Of a DNA stretch of 64,000 bases, positions 16,152 to 24,989 are shown in pieces. How positions within the stretch are numbered: position 1 is the stretch's first letter; every line of letters begins with the position of its first letter. Source of the DNA: Dethiobacter sp. (lineage in GTDB: Bacteria > Bacillota > Dethiobacteria > DTU022 > UBA8154); the NCBI GenBank assembly GCA_020725665.1, contig DYEO01000085.1:1-64000 (forward strand), read 5' to 3'. Under the pieces are notes generated by a model. It saw only the letters and a list, made by a program, of their open reading frames with translations. It searched no databases and had not been told where the DNA came from. The position numbers and the translations under genes were made by a program.

Positions 16152-16766
16152 TTGATCACGGCAGAAATGGTTAAAGAACTGCGGACTATAACCGGTGCGG
16201 GGATGATGGACTGTAAAAACGCCCTGGTGGAAACAGGCGGAGATAAGGAAAAAGCGATTACCCTGCTGCGGGAAAAGGGCCTGTCCAGGGCGGCCAAGAA
16301 AGCGGGAAGAGTGGCAAGTCAGGGCCTCGTGGATGCCTATATCCACCTTGGCGGGAAGGTAGGCGTCCTGGTGGAGCTAAATTGTGAAACCGATTTTGTG
16401 GCTAAAACCCCTGAGTTTAAAGAATTAGCCCGTGATATTTGCCTGCAGGTTGCGGCAACGAATCCCTCCTATCTCAGGCGTGAGGATGTTCCCGCAGATG
16501 TGGTGGAGAGTGAGAAAGAGATCCTGCGCAATCAGGCGCTTCGTGAAGGAAAACCGGAAAAAATAGTGGATAAAATTGTCAGTGGCAGAATTGAAAAGTA
16601 CTATCAGGAAAATTGCCTCATGGAGCAGCTATTTGTTAAGGATCAGGATATTACCATTGGGAAGTTGTTGAGTGAAAAAATAGCAAAACTGGGGGAAAAC
16701 ATGGTGATACGACGGTTCGTCCGTTTTGAAATTGGTGAGGGGCAGGATGAATCGCCGGCCTGTTAG
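16152..16766 (+). CDS. tsf: Elongation factor Ts
   Basis: Nucleotide exchange factor for EF-Tu. Begins [20 protein letters not shown], followed by [15 protein letters not shown] and the core [18 protein letters not shown]. At 204 residues it is the short form, lacking much of the second core subdomain of the E. coli protein, as is common in Clostridia and Thermus. TTG start. A terminator follows directly and the usual next gene, pyrH, is 39 kb away. Confidence 0.95.
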   Translation: MITAEMVKELRTITGAGMMDCKNALVETGGDKEKAITLLREKGLSRAAKKAGRVASQGLVDAYIHLGGKVGVLVELNCETDFVAKTPEFKELARDICLQVAATNPSYLRREDVPADVVESEKEILRNQALREGKPEKIVDKIVSGRIEKYYQENCLMEQLFVKDQDITIGKLLSEKIAKLGENMVIRRFVRFEIGEGQDESPAC

Positions 16767-16786
16767 GTCAATTAACTGATACATAA

Positions 16787-16846
16787 ATGCCTGCTTACGT
16801 GTTTGTGCCGGTGAAGGTAATGCTGCAAACACTAGCAGGCATTTTC
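16787..16846 (+). terminator. Terminator-like hairpin after tsf
   Basis: ATGCCTGCT (16787-16795) pairs with AGCAGGCAT (16834-16842), extended by GTGTTTG/CAAACAC, and ends in TTTTC. Confidence 0.7.
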
Positions 16847-16892
16847 ATGCGTCTATGACACAACAACGAGAGGAGAAAGGTTGGAGGAAAGT

Positions 16893-17048
16893 ATGCCGCT
16901 CTATGAATTTGAGGGGAAAAGACCCCGTGTAGCCAAAAGCGCGTTTATCTATCCGGAACTGTATTATTCACTCCGCGCCCGATTTTGTTACCCGCCTGGC
17001 AGCACGGAGCCATATAGGCCACGGAATAGCCCTCTTGGAACAGAGTGA
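16893..17048 (+). pseudogene. Remnant of a gamma-carbonic-anhydrase-like protein
   Basis: The frame from ATG 16893 (ribosome binding site GGAGGAAAG) begins MPLYEFEGKRPRVAKSAFIY, which resembles the N-terminus of YrdA/gamma-carbonic-anhydrase proteins, then loses similarity and stops after 51 codons. Downstream a second frame reads SHIGHGIALL, like a later hexapeptide-repeat segment. The gene therefore looks broken by deletion and frameshift. It marks the left edge of the block between tsf and pyrH. Confidence 0.45.
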
Positions 17049-17066
17049 AAAAAGCATGGCTTGCCG

Positions 17067-17804
17067 TCAGGCATCTTCCGTTGTTTTTTCCCAATTGTTA
17101 TAAAAGCGGGGCATGTTTTGGCTCATTTTGATGGCCCGGGAGATGGCCTGGGTCCGGTTTTTTACGCCAAGCTTGCGAAAAATATTACGCAGGTGTGTCT
17201 TTACCGTATCAACGGCAAGGTTTGTAGCCGTGGAAATCTCTTTATTGGTCAACCCCCGGGTTATATGATAAAGAATTTCCTGTTCCCGTGGGGTCAGCAC
17301 CGTATCCTGATCAGGCTCATTCGTAAATTTATTCTCCTCCTGCGTATTTTTAATCTCTTTAATATCCGCCAACTTTTTACTCAGACGGGTATAATCGTTA
17401 ACGATCTGGTGAAATACGGATTGATCTATGATTGTTTCACCACGGTGTACGCGGTTTATTGTATCCATGAGTTTATCCCGGGTAACGTGCTTGAGCAGGT
17501 AACCGGAACCTCCGCTCTGCAGGGCCAGGCGTATGGATTCAGTGTCTTCAAAGACAGTGAGGAATATTATTTTAATATTAGGCTTTAATTTCAGGATTTG
17601 TCGTGCTGTTTCAATGCCGTTCATGCCTTTCATTTTTATATCCATCAAAATAACATCGGGCTCCAGGGATTGGGCCAGGCTCTGTGCTTCTTCACTGTTG
17701 CTGCAACTGCCTACGATCTCGATTTCACTGCAGTTACCCAGCATGGTGACAAGACCTTCCCGTACCATGGGATGGTCATCAACGATCGCAAGCTTGATCG
17801 TCAT
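17067..17804 (-). CDS. NarL/FixJ-family response regulator
   Basis: A 245-residue regulator: receiver domain (residues 1-125; acidic pocket in IVDDHP, phosphoacceptor Asp in VILMDIKMKGMNG, Lys in YLLKHV), an extended linker (about 140-170) and a LuxR-type HTH (LTPREQEILYHITRGLTNKE, then VDTVKTHLRNIFRKLGV). ATG with AGGAGAAGTG upstream. It follows the histidine kinase gene by 40 bp on the same strand, so they form a two-component pair. Facing away from the catabolic genes, it may regulate them (inference). Confidence 0.92.
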   Translation of the reverse strand: MTIKLAIVDDHPMVREGLVTMLGNCSEIEIVGSCSNSEEAQSLAQSLEPDVILMDIKMKGMNGIETARQILKLKPNIKIIFLTVFEDTESIRLALQSGGSGYLLKHVTRDKLMDTINRVHRGETIIDQSVFHQIVNDYTRLSKKLADIKEIKNTQEENKFTNEPDQDTVLTPREQEILYHITRGLTNKEISTATNLAVDTVKTHLRNIFRKLGVKNRTQAISRAIKMSQNMPRFYNNWEKTTEDA

Positions 17805-17844
17805 TGCTAATCACTTCTCCTTTATGCCTGCCCTGAAACCGATC

Positions 17845-19536
17845 TTATTCATCCACATTTTCCGGGATTGGGATGGCGACGGAAATACAGGTTCCTTTCC
17901 CCGGATGGGAGACGATGTTGCAAGTGCCGTTCAGCAGGAGGGCCCGTTCCTGGATTCCGGCCAGTCCGAGCCGGTCCTGGTAATTAGCGGTGGAGAGCAG
18001 GGACGTATCCAAACCGGAACCGTTGTCTTCCACGGTCAATGACACCATATTGGCTTCTGTAATAAGCTCCACGCGGGCGCTGCTGGCATTGGCATGTTTA
18101 AGCACATTGGTAAGGGCTTCCTGCAATATTCTGAATAGCGTGATTTCGATGCGGGACGTAAGGCTTTTGTTATTACCGTGAATAGTTAATTCCACGGAGA
18201 TATTGTTTTTTCCCTGAAGGTTTTGCACGTAGGATTCCACGGCGGGAAAAAGCCCGTAATTATCCAGGATGAGAGGCCGCAGGTCGTAGAGAATGCGGCG
18301 GATATCAAGAATTTGTTCATTAAGAAGACGGGTCAGATCTGATATTTCTGTCTGCCATTCCTCATCCTGGACATCAGCCGGAGGGGTGATACGCTGCAGG
18401 CGGTACCAGATGGCGATCAGCGACTGGATAATCCCGTCATGCAGGTCTGCAGCAAGCCTTTTACGCTCATCCTCCTGGGCGGTAATCAGTTTATTGACCA
18501 GCTGGTGCAGGAGATGTTCTTTCTGCCCGAGCATTTCAATTAGTTGGGCATTTTCCAGGGCAATTGCCGTAGCCCGGGCGATGGCAAAAATTATTTCCGT
18601 CTCTTCCTGGTTAAAGCCTGCTGTTTCCAGGGGGCGGTCCACCTGCATCACACCGATGGTTTTGTCCTTACTAAGGATGGGGGCCAGTACCATCCAGCTG
18701 TAGGCGAAATCCTTGATAATCTCCGGCGTAAGGAGACGTTTTCTGTTGGCCGGTGTAACGATAACGGGTTGCTGTGTTTCAATAACACGTTTAATCGCTG
18801 GAAAGGGCCTGGTGCCGCGCAGTGCCTTGAGTTTTCTTTTTAAGTTCGGGTCATAACTCCCCACGCCCACTACCGGCACAATGGTTTGTCCTTCTTCGTC
18901 AAGCAGGTAAATACAGCTTTTGGCGGAAAAAAAATCAGCGGTAAGCTGGCATACGACATGCAGGACCTCCCGGATGTCCAGGGTGGAACTGATCGTATTG
19001 ATCATTTCCAGCCAGACAGCCAGTTTACGCAGGTGAGGGTCTTTCTGCCTTTGGAAAAATGATTCCTGCAGGGTGTCGGCAATGTGTCGGGCCACGGAGA
19101 CAGCTTTCACCAGCATGTACTGTGCATTGCTGCGGTCGGTGCCGAATATACCAATCTCCAGGATGCTTACGGGATCCCCTGATTTGAGTACTACAGGTAA
19201 AGTGGTGGCAATTACGGGTTGCAGGGGTTCGAGCATTTTTCGACCTTTTTTACTCTTCTTATTAACCAGGGTAAGAAATTTGTTTAAGCTTAATCTTTGC
19301 TCTGTACCTGTTTCCGCTTCTTCATCCCGGCCCGCATGCCAGCATACAGGGTTTTTACCCTGCGGCAACAATACCAGGCCGGCCTGATGAAATTCCAGGG
19401 AATTCACGGCATTTTGCAGGATATCCTGCAGGCATATATCCAGTCTGTCGCCCGTTTGGAAAGAGGCTCCCACCCTGCAGGCAAGCAACAACTCACAGCG
19501 GTCATTTTTATGCCGTGTATAAGACTGCACTGTCAT
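17845..19536 (-). CDS. GAF-domain sensor histidine kinase (NarX/DegS type)
   Basis: A 563-residue cytoplasmic kinase without membrane helices. An N-terminal GAF-like region (to about 150) is followed by a second GAF domain (about 165-335; IDTISSTLDIREVLHVVCQL-like start), a HisKA_3 dimerisation helix with phosphoacceptor His in LAADLHDGIIQSL, and a HATPase domain (NVLKHANASSARVEL; DNGSGLD). ATG 19536 is preferred over a TTG 18 bp upstream. GAF domains suggest sensing of a small soluble molecule, possibly an aromatic compound or CoA ester (inference). Operon with the response regulator. Confidence 0.88.
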   Translation of the reverse strand: MTVQSYTRHKNDRCELLLACRVGASFQTGDRLDICLQDILQNAVNSLEFHQAGLVLLPQGKNPVCWHAGRDEEAETGTEQRLSLNKFLTLVNKKSKKGRKMLEPLQPVIATTLPVVLKSGDPVSILEIGIFGTDRSNAQYMLVKAVSVARHIADTLQESFFQRQKDPHLRKLAVWLEMINTISSTLDIREVLHVVCQLTADFFSAKSCIYLLDEEGQTIVPVVGVGSYDPNLKRKLKALRGTRPFPAIKRVIETQQPVIVTPANRKRLLTPEIIKDFAYSWMVLAPILSKDKTIGVMQVDRPLETAGFNQEETEIIFAIARATAIALENAQLIEMLGQKEHLLHQLVNKLITAQEDERKRLAADLHDGIIQSLIAIWYRLQRITPPADVQDEEWQTEISDLTRLLNEQILDIRRILYDLRPLILDNYGLFPAVESYVQNLQGKNNISVELTIHGNNKSLTSRIEITLFRILQEALTNVLKHANASSARVELITEANMVSLTVEDNGSGLDTSLLSTANYQDRLGLAGIQERALLLNGTCNIVSHPGKGTCISVAIPIPENVDE

Positions 19537-19589
19537 CCACCACCCTGTCTGCAAGCGTCTTATTTAGCTAAAAAATTCAGTTCAATATT

Positions 19590-19751
19590 GATTATATCCC
19601 CTATTCCTGCGCCCCGTCAATACACGGGTGGGCTCCGGGGGTTAGCGCTTTGGTGTTAATCCTTAATTCACCCTGCTATAACCAAACAGCCATGCTTTTA
19701 AGCGATACTCATGGCGCAGATAATCGAGTAAAATAAGAACAAGGGGGAAAT
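19590..19751 (+). repeat. 162-bp near-identical repeat, copy 1
   Basis: Differs from copy 2 (47653-47814) at only seven positions, with no gaps. Short stems visible: CCCGT/ACGGG (19613-19628), GGTG/CACC (19652-19672) and GCCATG/CATGGC (19689-19715). It lies between the divergent kinase gene and the first catabolic genes. On the minus strand one frame reads DYLRHEYRLKAWLFGYSRVN then a stop, which looks like a protein C-terminus, so an insertion-sequence remnant is possible. Confidence 0.85.
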
Positions 19752-19799
19752 CAACGACACGGGTTTCTGGCCCGTCCCTGGCAGCAGGAAGCCAGTTGA

Positions 19800-20078
19800 C
19801 TGCCTGGCACGGCCCCAGCGGAAGAGGTGCTGACAGCAAAATTTGGTGAAGTGGAGATGGGGCTTGATGAAACCATGGCGGTGAGTCAGGCCGGCCGGTG
19901 TTTGCAGTGCGATCTGCGCCAATATCTTGCCGGCCCGATCTTGCCGCCGGTATCTTACCTGGAGTTTTGCAAAGAAATTATTGAAACTGTACCCGCAATA
20001 GAAGGAGTTTACCAACTTTTTGACGAAAATAATACGATGATCTGGACGACCTATTTTAAGAGTAAACAGGGCAGGTGA
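19800..20078 (+). pseudogene. C-terminal remnant of a GltD-like FAD oxidoreductase
   Basis: The frame is open from 19800 and reads a typical oxidoreductase tail, FGEVEMGLDETMAVSQAGRC followed by LQCDLR, as at the end of NAD(P)H-dependent glutamate-synthase-beta-like enzymes. It continues with a small domain reading VPAIEGVYQLFDENNT. The FAD- and NAD-binding parts are missing. A start from GTG 19827 would give 83 residues but it looks truncated. It ends 9 bp before the dehydrogenase gene, so the lost gene was probably part of this operon. Confidence 0.65.
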
Positions 20079-20087
20079 TGAGAACAA

Positions 20088-20834
20088 ATGAAATTGCAGG
20101 GCAAGGTGGCGATCGTAACCGGGGCACGCAAGGGAATCGGTGAGGCTGTGGCCCTTTCACTGGCACGGGAAGGGGCGGATCTGGTTCTGGTAAGCCGCAG
20201 CATCAAGCAAGATGATCCTATTGCCGGTGCCGCCCGTGATCTGGGCCGGCGTGTTTTGGTTAAGCAGGTTGATGTAGGGGATCGGGAACAGGTTGTAGAG
20301 ATGGTAAAGGTTACACTGGAGAATTTCGGACGGGTGGATGTGCTTTTTAACAATGCGGGGATCACAAAACCGGCCATGCTCTGGAAGATGACCGACGAAG
20401 CATGGGATGATGTAATCAGGATCAACCTCTCCGGAACCTTTTATTGCCTGCAGGCTGTGGCCGCACCGATGATGGAGCAGAAAAGCGGTTCCATCATCAA
20501 TATCACCTCTTCAGCGGGCTTGCTGGGAACAATTGGCCAGGTTAATTATACCGCAGCCAAGGGGGGCGTATATGCCCTGACCAAGTCGGCGGCCAAAGAA
20601 CTGGCCCGTTACAATATCAGGGTTAACAATATTGCTCCCATGGCGGAAACGGATATGACCCAGACCATTGCCAAGGATCCCCGCTTTCTGGAAAAATACC
20701 TGGAGCGTATTCCCCTGGGTCGATTCGGCCAGCCGGAGGAAATTGGTCCCGCGGTGGTTTTCCTCGCATCTGATGACTCCAGCTATATCACGGGGCAAAC
20801 CATCTGTATTGACGGAGGCATGGTCATGCTCTAG
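20088..20834 (+). CDS. Short-chain dehydrogenase/reductase (FabG-like)
   Basis: A 248-residue NAD(P)-dependent SDR. Cofactor motif TGARKGIG, structural NNAG, and catalytic Ser in ITSSAG, Tyr and Lys in YTAAKGG are present. The closest relative here is the SDR at 55008 with long shared stretches such as PAMLWKMT and FYCLQAVA. Immediately upstream of a thiolase and its DUF35 partner, and near oah, it could oxidise 3-hydroxypimeloyl-CoA to 3-oxopimeloyl-CoA (inference). BbsCD of toluene catabolism are SDRs with the same thiolase context. Confidence 0.88.
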   Translation: MKLQGKVAIVTGARKGIGEAVALSLAREGADLVLVSRSIKQDDPIAGAARDLGRRVLVKQVDVGDREQVVEMVKVTLENFGRVDVLFNNAGITKPAMLWKMTDEAWDDVIRINLSGTFYCLQAVAAPMMEQKSGSIINITSSAGLLGTIGQVNYTAAKGGVYALTKSAAKELARYNIRVNNIAPMAETDMTQTIAKDPRFLEKYLERIPLGRFGQPEEIGPAVVFLASDDSSYITGQTICIDGGMVML

Positions 20835-20916
20835 CCGGCAACTGACCTTATTTTTCCGGTTCTGTTAAAGATAAAGATATTGTAATCATATTTTTTGTAT
20901 GAGGGAGGGAACTGAT

Positions 20917-22071
20917 ATGTCAAGGGATGTGGCAATCGTCGGCGTAGGACAGAGTACTTTTTTCCGGAATTATGAGGGTTCGATTCGGGAGCTCGCTTTT
21001 GAAGCTTTCCGTGAAGCGATAAAAGATGCGGGCATAACGCCTGCTGATGTAGGTGCTTCCATTATCTGTTCTGCGCCGGAATACGACAAGCAACGGAGCC
21101 CCTCCGGTCTTATGGCCGAGTACCTGGGATTAAACCCCCAGCCCACATTTGCAATTGAAACCGTCTGCTCTTCCAGCACCACTGGCATCAGGGTAGGCTA
21201 CTCTCTGATTAAAGCAGGCCTGCACGATGTTGTCGTTGTACTTGGTTTTCAGAAAATGTCGGAGATTAGTTCAGCCGATTCACAGGAACGGATGGGCCGG
21301 GGCGCCGATATTATGTGGGAGTCGCCTTTTGGTACGATGATGCCGGCCTATTATGCCATGCATGCCCGCGCCCATTTTAACCGCTATGGCAGCACGGAAA
21401 AGGACCTGGCGCTTATCCGTATTAAAGCCGCCAAATATGGACAACTCAATGATAAAGCCGTATATCGTAAAGGTCTGGAACTGGATCAGGTTTTAAGTGC
21501 GGAAGCGGTGGCCAGCCCGTTGAAAAGATTTGATTGCTGCGCTAATGCTGACGGATCATCCTGTATCATTCTGGCCAGTGCGGAAAGGGCGAAAGAAATA
21601 TCGCAAAAGCCGGTCTGGATTATGGGGCTGGGCGCCGCTACCGCATCCCTGACCATGACAGGCAGGGAAGCGCTTGACGGCCTCAACAGTGCTCGCCTGG
21701 CGTCCAAACAGGCTTATGAGATGGCCGGTGTCGGCCCGGCTGATATCGATGTGGCCGAAGTCCACGATTGCTTTACCATCGCGGAGTTGATGGCTTATGA
21801 AAACTTGGGATTTGCCGATCCGGGTAAGGGAGTGGAATTAATTCGTGAAGGCGAAACCTATCTTGAAGGCAAAATTCCTGTTAATGTAGACGGCGGCCTG
21901 TTATCCAAAGGGCATCCCATCGGAGCCACCGGCGGTTCACAGGTACGCACTATCGTCTTACAACTGCGCGGCGAAGCCGGGGCTATGCAGGTTCCAGACC
22001 CGGAGATCGGGTTAGTGCATAATATCGGCGGTGTGGGTATTTATGCCAATGTGATCATCCTGGGGAGGTAG
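20917..22071 (+). CDS. SCP2/BbsB-like thiolase
   Basis: A 384-residue thiolase of the DUF35-dependent group. The nucleophile Cys is in ETVCSSSTTGIR, the catalytic His in GGLLSKGHPIGATGG, and the C-terminal loop reads HNIGGVG, lacking the second Cys of classical thiolases, as in SCP2-like members. ATG 20917 follows GAGGGAGGG. The gene ends 6 bp before the DUF35 gene; the two subunits probably form one complex. With the SDR it forms the last two steps of a beta-oxidation round; 3-oxopimeloyl-CoA is a plausible substrate (inference). Confidence 0.87.
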   Translation: MSRDVAIVGVGQSTFFRNYEGSIRELAFEAFREAIKDAGITPADVGASIICSAPEYDKQRSPSGLMAEYLGLNPQPTFAIETVCSSSTTGIRVGYSLIKAGLHDVVVVLGFQKMSEISSADSQERMGRGADIMWESPFGTMMPAYYAMHARAHFNRYGSTEKDLALIRIKAAKYGQLNDKAVYRKGLELDQVLSAEAVASPLKRFDCCANADGSSCIILASAERAKEISQKPVWIMGLGAATASLTMTGREALDGLNSARLASKQAYEMAGVGPADIDVAEVHDCFTIAELMAYENLGFADPGKGVELIREGETYLEGKIPVNVDGGLLSKGHPIGATGGSQVRTIVLQLRGEAGAMQVPDPEIGLVHNIGGVGIYANVIILGR

Positions 22072-22077
22072 AAAACT

Positions 22078-22488
22078 ATGGGCTTTGAGAAATTTGGTCG
22101 TGTAAGCTTTACTGCACAAACCAAGGTAGGAAATTTTGTGGACTACCTGGAAAAAGGAGAACTGGCTGGTACAAAATGCCCGAAGTGCGGCCGCAAATAT
22201 TTTCCACCACGTGCCGACTGCTCCTGGTGCCCGGATAGCACCGTTGCATGGATCAAGATAGAAGGAACCGGCAAGCTGGTCAGTTTCACCCGGGTTCACT
22301 ACGGCCCAACCGGCTTTGAGGATGATGTCCCTTACACGCTTGCGCTGGCTGATTTTAATGGTGTGAAAGTATTTGGACGTCTGAGTAAAGATTTGGATGA
22401 AGGGCAGACGAAAGTAGGCATGGAGGTTAAGGCGGTAACGGCTTTCCTTCCCGGAGGGCAGCTCAGTTATGAGCTGGTTCCGGTGTAG
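22078..22488 (+). CDS. DUF35 zinc-ribbon/OB-fold thiolase partner (BbsA-like)
   Basis: A 136-residue protein with a four-Cys rubredoxin-like zinc ribbon (CPKCGRKYFPPRADCSWC, residues 37-54) and an OB-fold C-terminal half (GTGKLVSFTRVHYGP; PYTLALADFNGVKVFGRL). Such proteins pair with thiolases (BbsA with BbsB; archaeal acetoacetyl-CoA thiolase complexes) and help channel acyl-CoA. Located directly after the thiolase gene. Confidence 0.9.
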   Translation: MGFEKFGRVSFTAQTKVGNFVDYLEKGELAGTKCPKCGRKYFPPRADCSWCPDSTVAWIKIEGTGKLVSFTRVHYGPTGFEDDVPYTLALADFNGVKVFGRLSKDLDEGQTKVGMEVKAVTAFLPGGQLSYELVPV

Positions 22489-22671
22489 GGAGGATTACAT
22501 TTTGCAGCTTTAAACCCGGAAAGCCGTATTTTTTGCCAAAGGCGAAGGGAGGTAGGTAACAAGAAAAAGCTGTTACACTTATGCCGTCCAGCAACAGGGT
22601 AATAAGGGTAAGTGCCGACCTGTGAATTTGTATAACTTAAAAAATAAGAAAATATTGTAAGGAGGATAAAC

Positions 22672-23805
22672 ATGGTAGATTTAAACAAATGGCCCCGGCA
22701 GGGGGGCATTGTGGACCACCAGCTTTTTGGGGATGAACATTTTGGCACAGAAGCACCGTGCGTAGTATTTGAGAAAAAGCCGGTTGTGGATCCTGCCGGC
22801 AACGTAGTTGAGGATCTTTACACCGCATGGGTTACTTTGAACAATCCCAAGCAGTATAACTCTTACACCACGGAGATGGTTAAAGGCGTAATCGCGGGTA
22901 TGCACAAGGCGAGCATGGACCGCTCCGTCGTGGCGATAATCTTTACCGCTATGGGGGATAAGGCATTTTGCACCGGCGGCAACACCAAGGAGTACGCCGA
23001 ATATTACAGCGGCAATCCCAGTGAATATGCGGCCTACATGGATCTTTTTAACGGCATGGTAGACTCCATCCTCATGGCGAAGAAGCCGGTAATTTGCCGC
23101 GTGAACGGCATGCGCGTAGCCGGCGGCCAGGAAATCGGCATGGCCTGCGATCTGGCCATCTCCTCCGACTTGGCTGTTTTCGGCCAGGCCGGACCCAAGC
23201 ACGGTTCAGCTCCTGTCGGCGGCTCTACTGACTTTCTGCCCGAGTTCTTAACAGCGGAACAGGCGATGTGGAGCTGCATTTCCTGCGAATTATGGAGCGC
23301 TTACAAGATGGAACGGGTGGGGTTGATTTCCAAGGCGGTACCCGTGTTGAAAGTGGACGGCAAATTTGTACGCAATCCCCTGATTATTACAGATAAGTAT
23401 GTTGATAACGGGGAAATCGTCTACGGCGAATATGTAAAAGGCGAGGCGGCGGCTGCGGCCAAGCAACTTATTGCCGATGCGGAAACGGATTTCAGCCTGT
23501 TGGATAAAGAAATAAACAAGGTAGTTTATACCCTGACAAATCTCTTCCCCAACTGCCTGATGATGTCCGTTGACGGTATCCGTCAGAAGAAGAAATTCTT
23601 CTGGGATGTAAACAAAAATAACAACCGTCACTGGCTGATGGCGAACATGCAGACCGAAGCTTATCTTGGTTTTACTGCATTTAATACGAAGAAACTTACA
23701 GGCAAGGACACCATCGACTTTATCAAGTATCGTCAACTGCTCAAGGAAGCCAGGCCCTTTGATCAGGAACTTGTGGATGCCGTTTTGGCACCGCGCAAAG
23801 AATAA
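22672..23805 (+). CDS. oah: 6-oxocyclohex-1-ene-1-carbonyl-CoA hydrolase
   Basis: Ring-opening hydrolase of anaerobic aromatic degradation (Oah/BamA): adds two waters to 6-oxocyclohex-1-enecarbonyl-CoA to give 3-hydroxypimeloyl-CoA. The 377-residue length fits. Diagnostic stretches include VDHQLFGDEHFGT, FCTGGNTKEYAEYYSGNP, VNGMRVAGGQEIGMACDLAI and GPKHGSAPVGGSTDFLPEF, in a crotonase fold with a longer C-terminal part (RQKKKFFWDVNKNNNRHWL). A GGAGG ribosome binding site precedes the ATG. This is the key marker gene for benzoyl-CoA-type degradation. Confidence 0.95.
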   Translation: MVDLNKWPRQGGIVDHQLFGDEHFGTEAPCVVFEKKPVVDPAGNVVEDLYTAWVTLNNPKQYNSYTTEMVKGVIAGMHKASMDRSVVAIIFTAMGDKAFCTGGNTKEYAEYYSGNPSEYAAYMDLFNGMVDSILMAKKPVICRVNGMRVAGGQEIGMACDLAISSDLAVFGQAGPKHGSAPVGGSTDFLPEFLTAEQAMWSCISCELWSAYKMERVGLISKAVPVLKVDGKFVRNPLIITDKYVDNGEIVYGEYVKGEAAAAAKQLIADAETDFSLLDKEINKVVYTLTNLFPNCLMMSVDGIRQKKKFFWDVNKNNNRHWLMANMQTEAYLGFTAFNTKKLTGKDTIDFIKYRQLLKEARPFDQELVDAVLAPRKE

Positions 23806-23827
23806 TAGGATTTTCGGGGGAAGCTAT

Positions 23828-23852
23828 CCCGCCTGCCTTTGCGGCAGGCGGG
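23828..23852. repeat. GC-rich hairpin between oah and amidohydrolase
   Basis: CCCGCCTGCC-TTTGC-GGCAGGCGGG, 10-bp perfect stem without a T-run. May protect the oah mRNA 3' end or attenuate downstream expression. Confidence 0.6.
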
Positions 23853-23887
23853 AGTTTCCACTCCGCGCAAAAGGAGGCATATGCCGG

Positions 23888-24730
23888 TTGGGTCCCATTA
23901 TTGACTTTCACATTCATCCCATTTATTACGAATATTACAGAGAAAGTACTCTGAACTGGATAAAAGCATTACAGAATGTTGCTGACTGGGATGATTTTTA
24001 TGCAAAATACAGCGATCCCGCTTATTTTGTTGATTATTTAAAAAGATGCAAGGTTGACTATGCAGTTATTATGGCCGATTATACTCCTCTTGTCGTGGGG
24101 ATGTGCACCAACGAATATGTTTTAAGGTTTTGCAGGGATCACGAAGAACTGATCCCCTTCGCAAGTATTAACCCCTACATGACCGCTAATATGGCCGCGG
24201 AGTTGAAACGCCTGGTTAATCAAGGATTTCGCGGCTTGAAGCTTTATCCCACGTACCAGTATTTTTACGCAAATGAACCGATGCTTTATCCCCTTTATGC
24301 GTGCGCGCAGGAACTGCAAGTTCCCATCATGTTTCATACGGGAACTTCCTTATTCAAGGGATCCCGCTTAAAATACGGCGATCCTCTTTATCTCGATGAT
24401 GTTGCTGTGGACTTTCCCGGGTTAAAAATACTGATGGTACATAGTGGCCGGGGAATCTGGTACGATCGGGCTGTTTCTTTATGCCGGCTGCACGAGAATA
24501 TATATATGGAAGTAGCGGGACTGCCCCCCCAGAAATTGCAAAAATATTTTCCGGAAATGGATAAAATACCAAATCAAATTATTTTCGGATCGGACTGGCC
24601 CGGCGTCATCGATATAGCGGAAAATATTGCCTTGATTAAAAAGCTGGATCTTCCCGCGGAAACCAAAACCAAAATGCTCGGGGGTAACGCTGCCAGGCTT
24701 CTGTGTATAGATCCGTACGACGGTTCCTGA
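23888..24730 (+). CDS. Amidohydrolase-2 family metal hydrolase/decarboxylase
   Basis: A 280-residue TIM-barrel protein of the ACMSD-like family. Metal ligands: HIH in IIDFHIHP near the N-terminus, His in IMFHTGTS, His in LMVHSGRG and Asp in IFGSDWPGV. TTG 23888 is chosen because AAGGAGG lies 10 bp upstream; the ATG at 23881 is out of frame and stops at once. This family includes nonoxidative decarboxylases of hydroxybenzoates as well as hydrolases. A role in converting a hydroxylated or carboxylated aromatic before ring reduction, or in pimelate-level chemistry, is possible but not shown. Confidence 0.8.
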   Translation: MGPIIDFHIHPIYYEYYRESTLNWIKALQNVADWDDFYAKYSDPAYFVDYLKRCKVDYAVIMADYTPLVVGMCTNEYVLRFCRDHEELIPFASINPYMTANMAAELKRLVNQGFRGLKLYPTYQYFYANEPMLYPLYACAQELQVPIMFHTGTSLFKGSRLKYGDPLYLDDVAVDFPGLKILMVHSGRGIWYDRAVSLCRLHENIYMEVAGLPPQKLQKYFPEMDKIPNQIIFGSDWPGVIDIAENIALIKKLDLPAETKTKMLGGNAARLLCIDPYDGS

Positions 24731-24989
24731 TAGTTTTAAAATATTTTTTTTTATCTTAAAATAGCATGAGTATTGGTTCTAACAAAGAAAAGCAAACTAG
24801 TAAAAATTGATTGAAAACCGCGAATCATGTTAATTACAAGGTAAGATAAAAAAGTGTTAATATTTCTACCATACCGTTCAAATTCGGGAAGGAGGCTGGA
24901 ATGGATAACGACGCTCCTGTAATTTGAAGGAACACTTGGCATGGGTGCCTCTTTCAAGGGCGAAATCCAGGTAGGGAGGTGTTTATAAA

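Noticed and set aside
19805..19820. Sigma-54 promoter before the SDR gene (TGGCAC then AGC at correct spacing)
   Set aside because: The -12 half is a poor match (CAGCG) and it lies inside the remnant reading frame.
23881..23904. ATG start for the amidohydrolase at 23881
   Set aside because: That frame stops after seven codons; the protein frame begins at TTG 23888 with a well-placed ribosome binding site.
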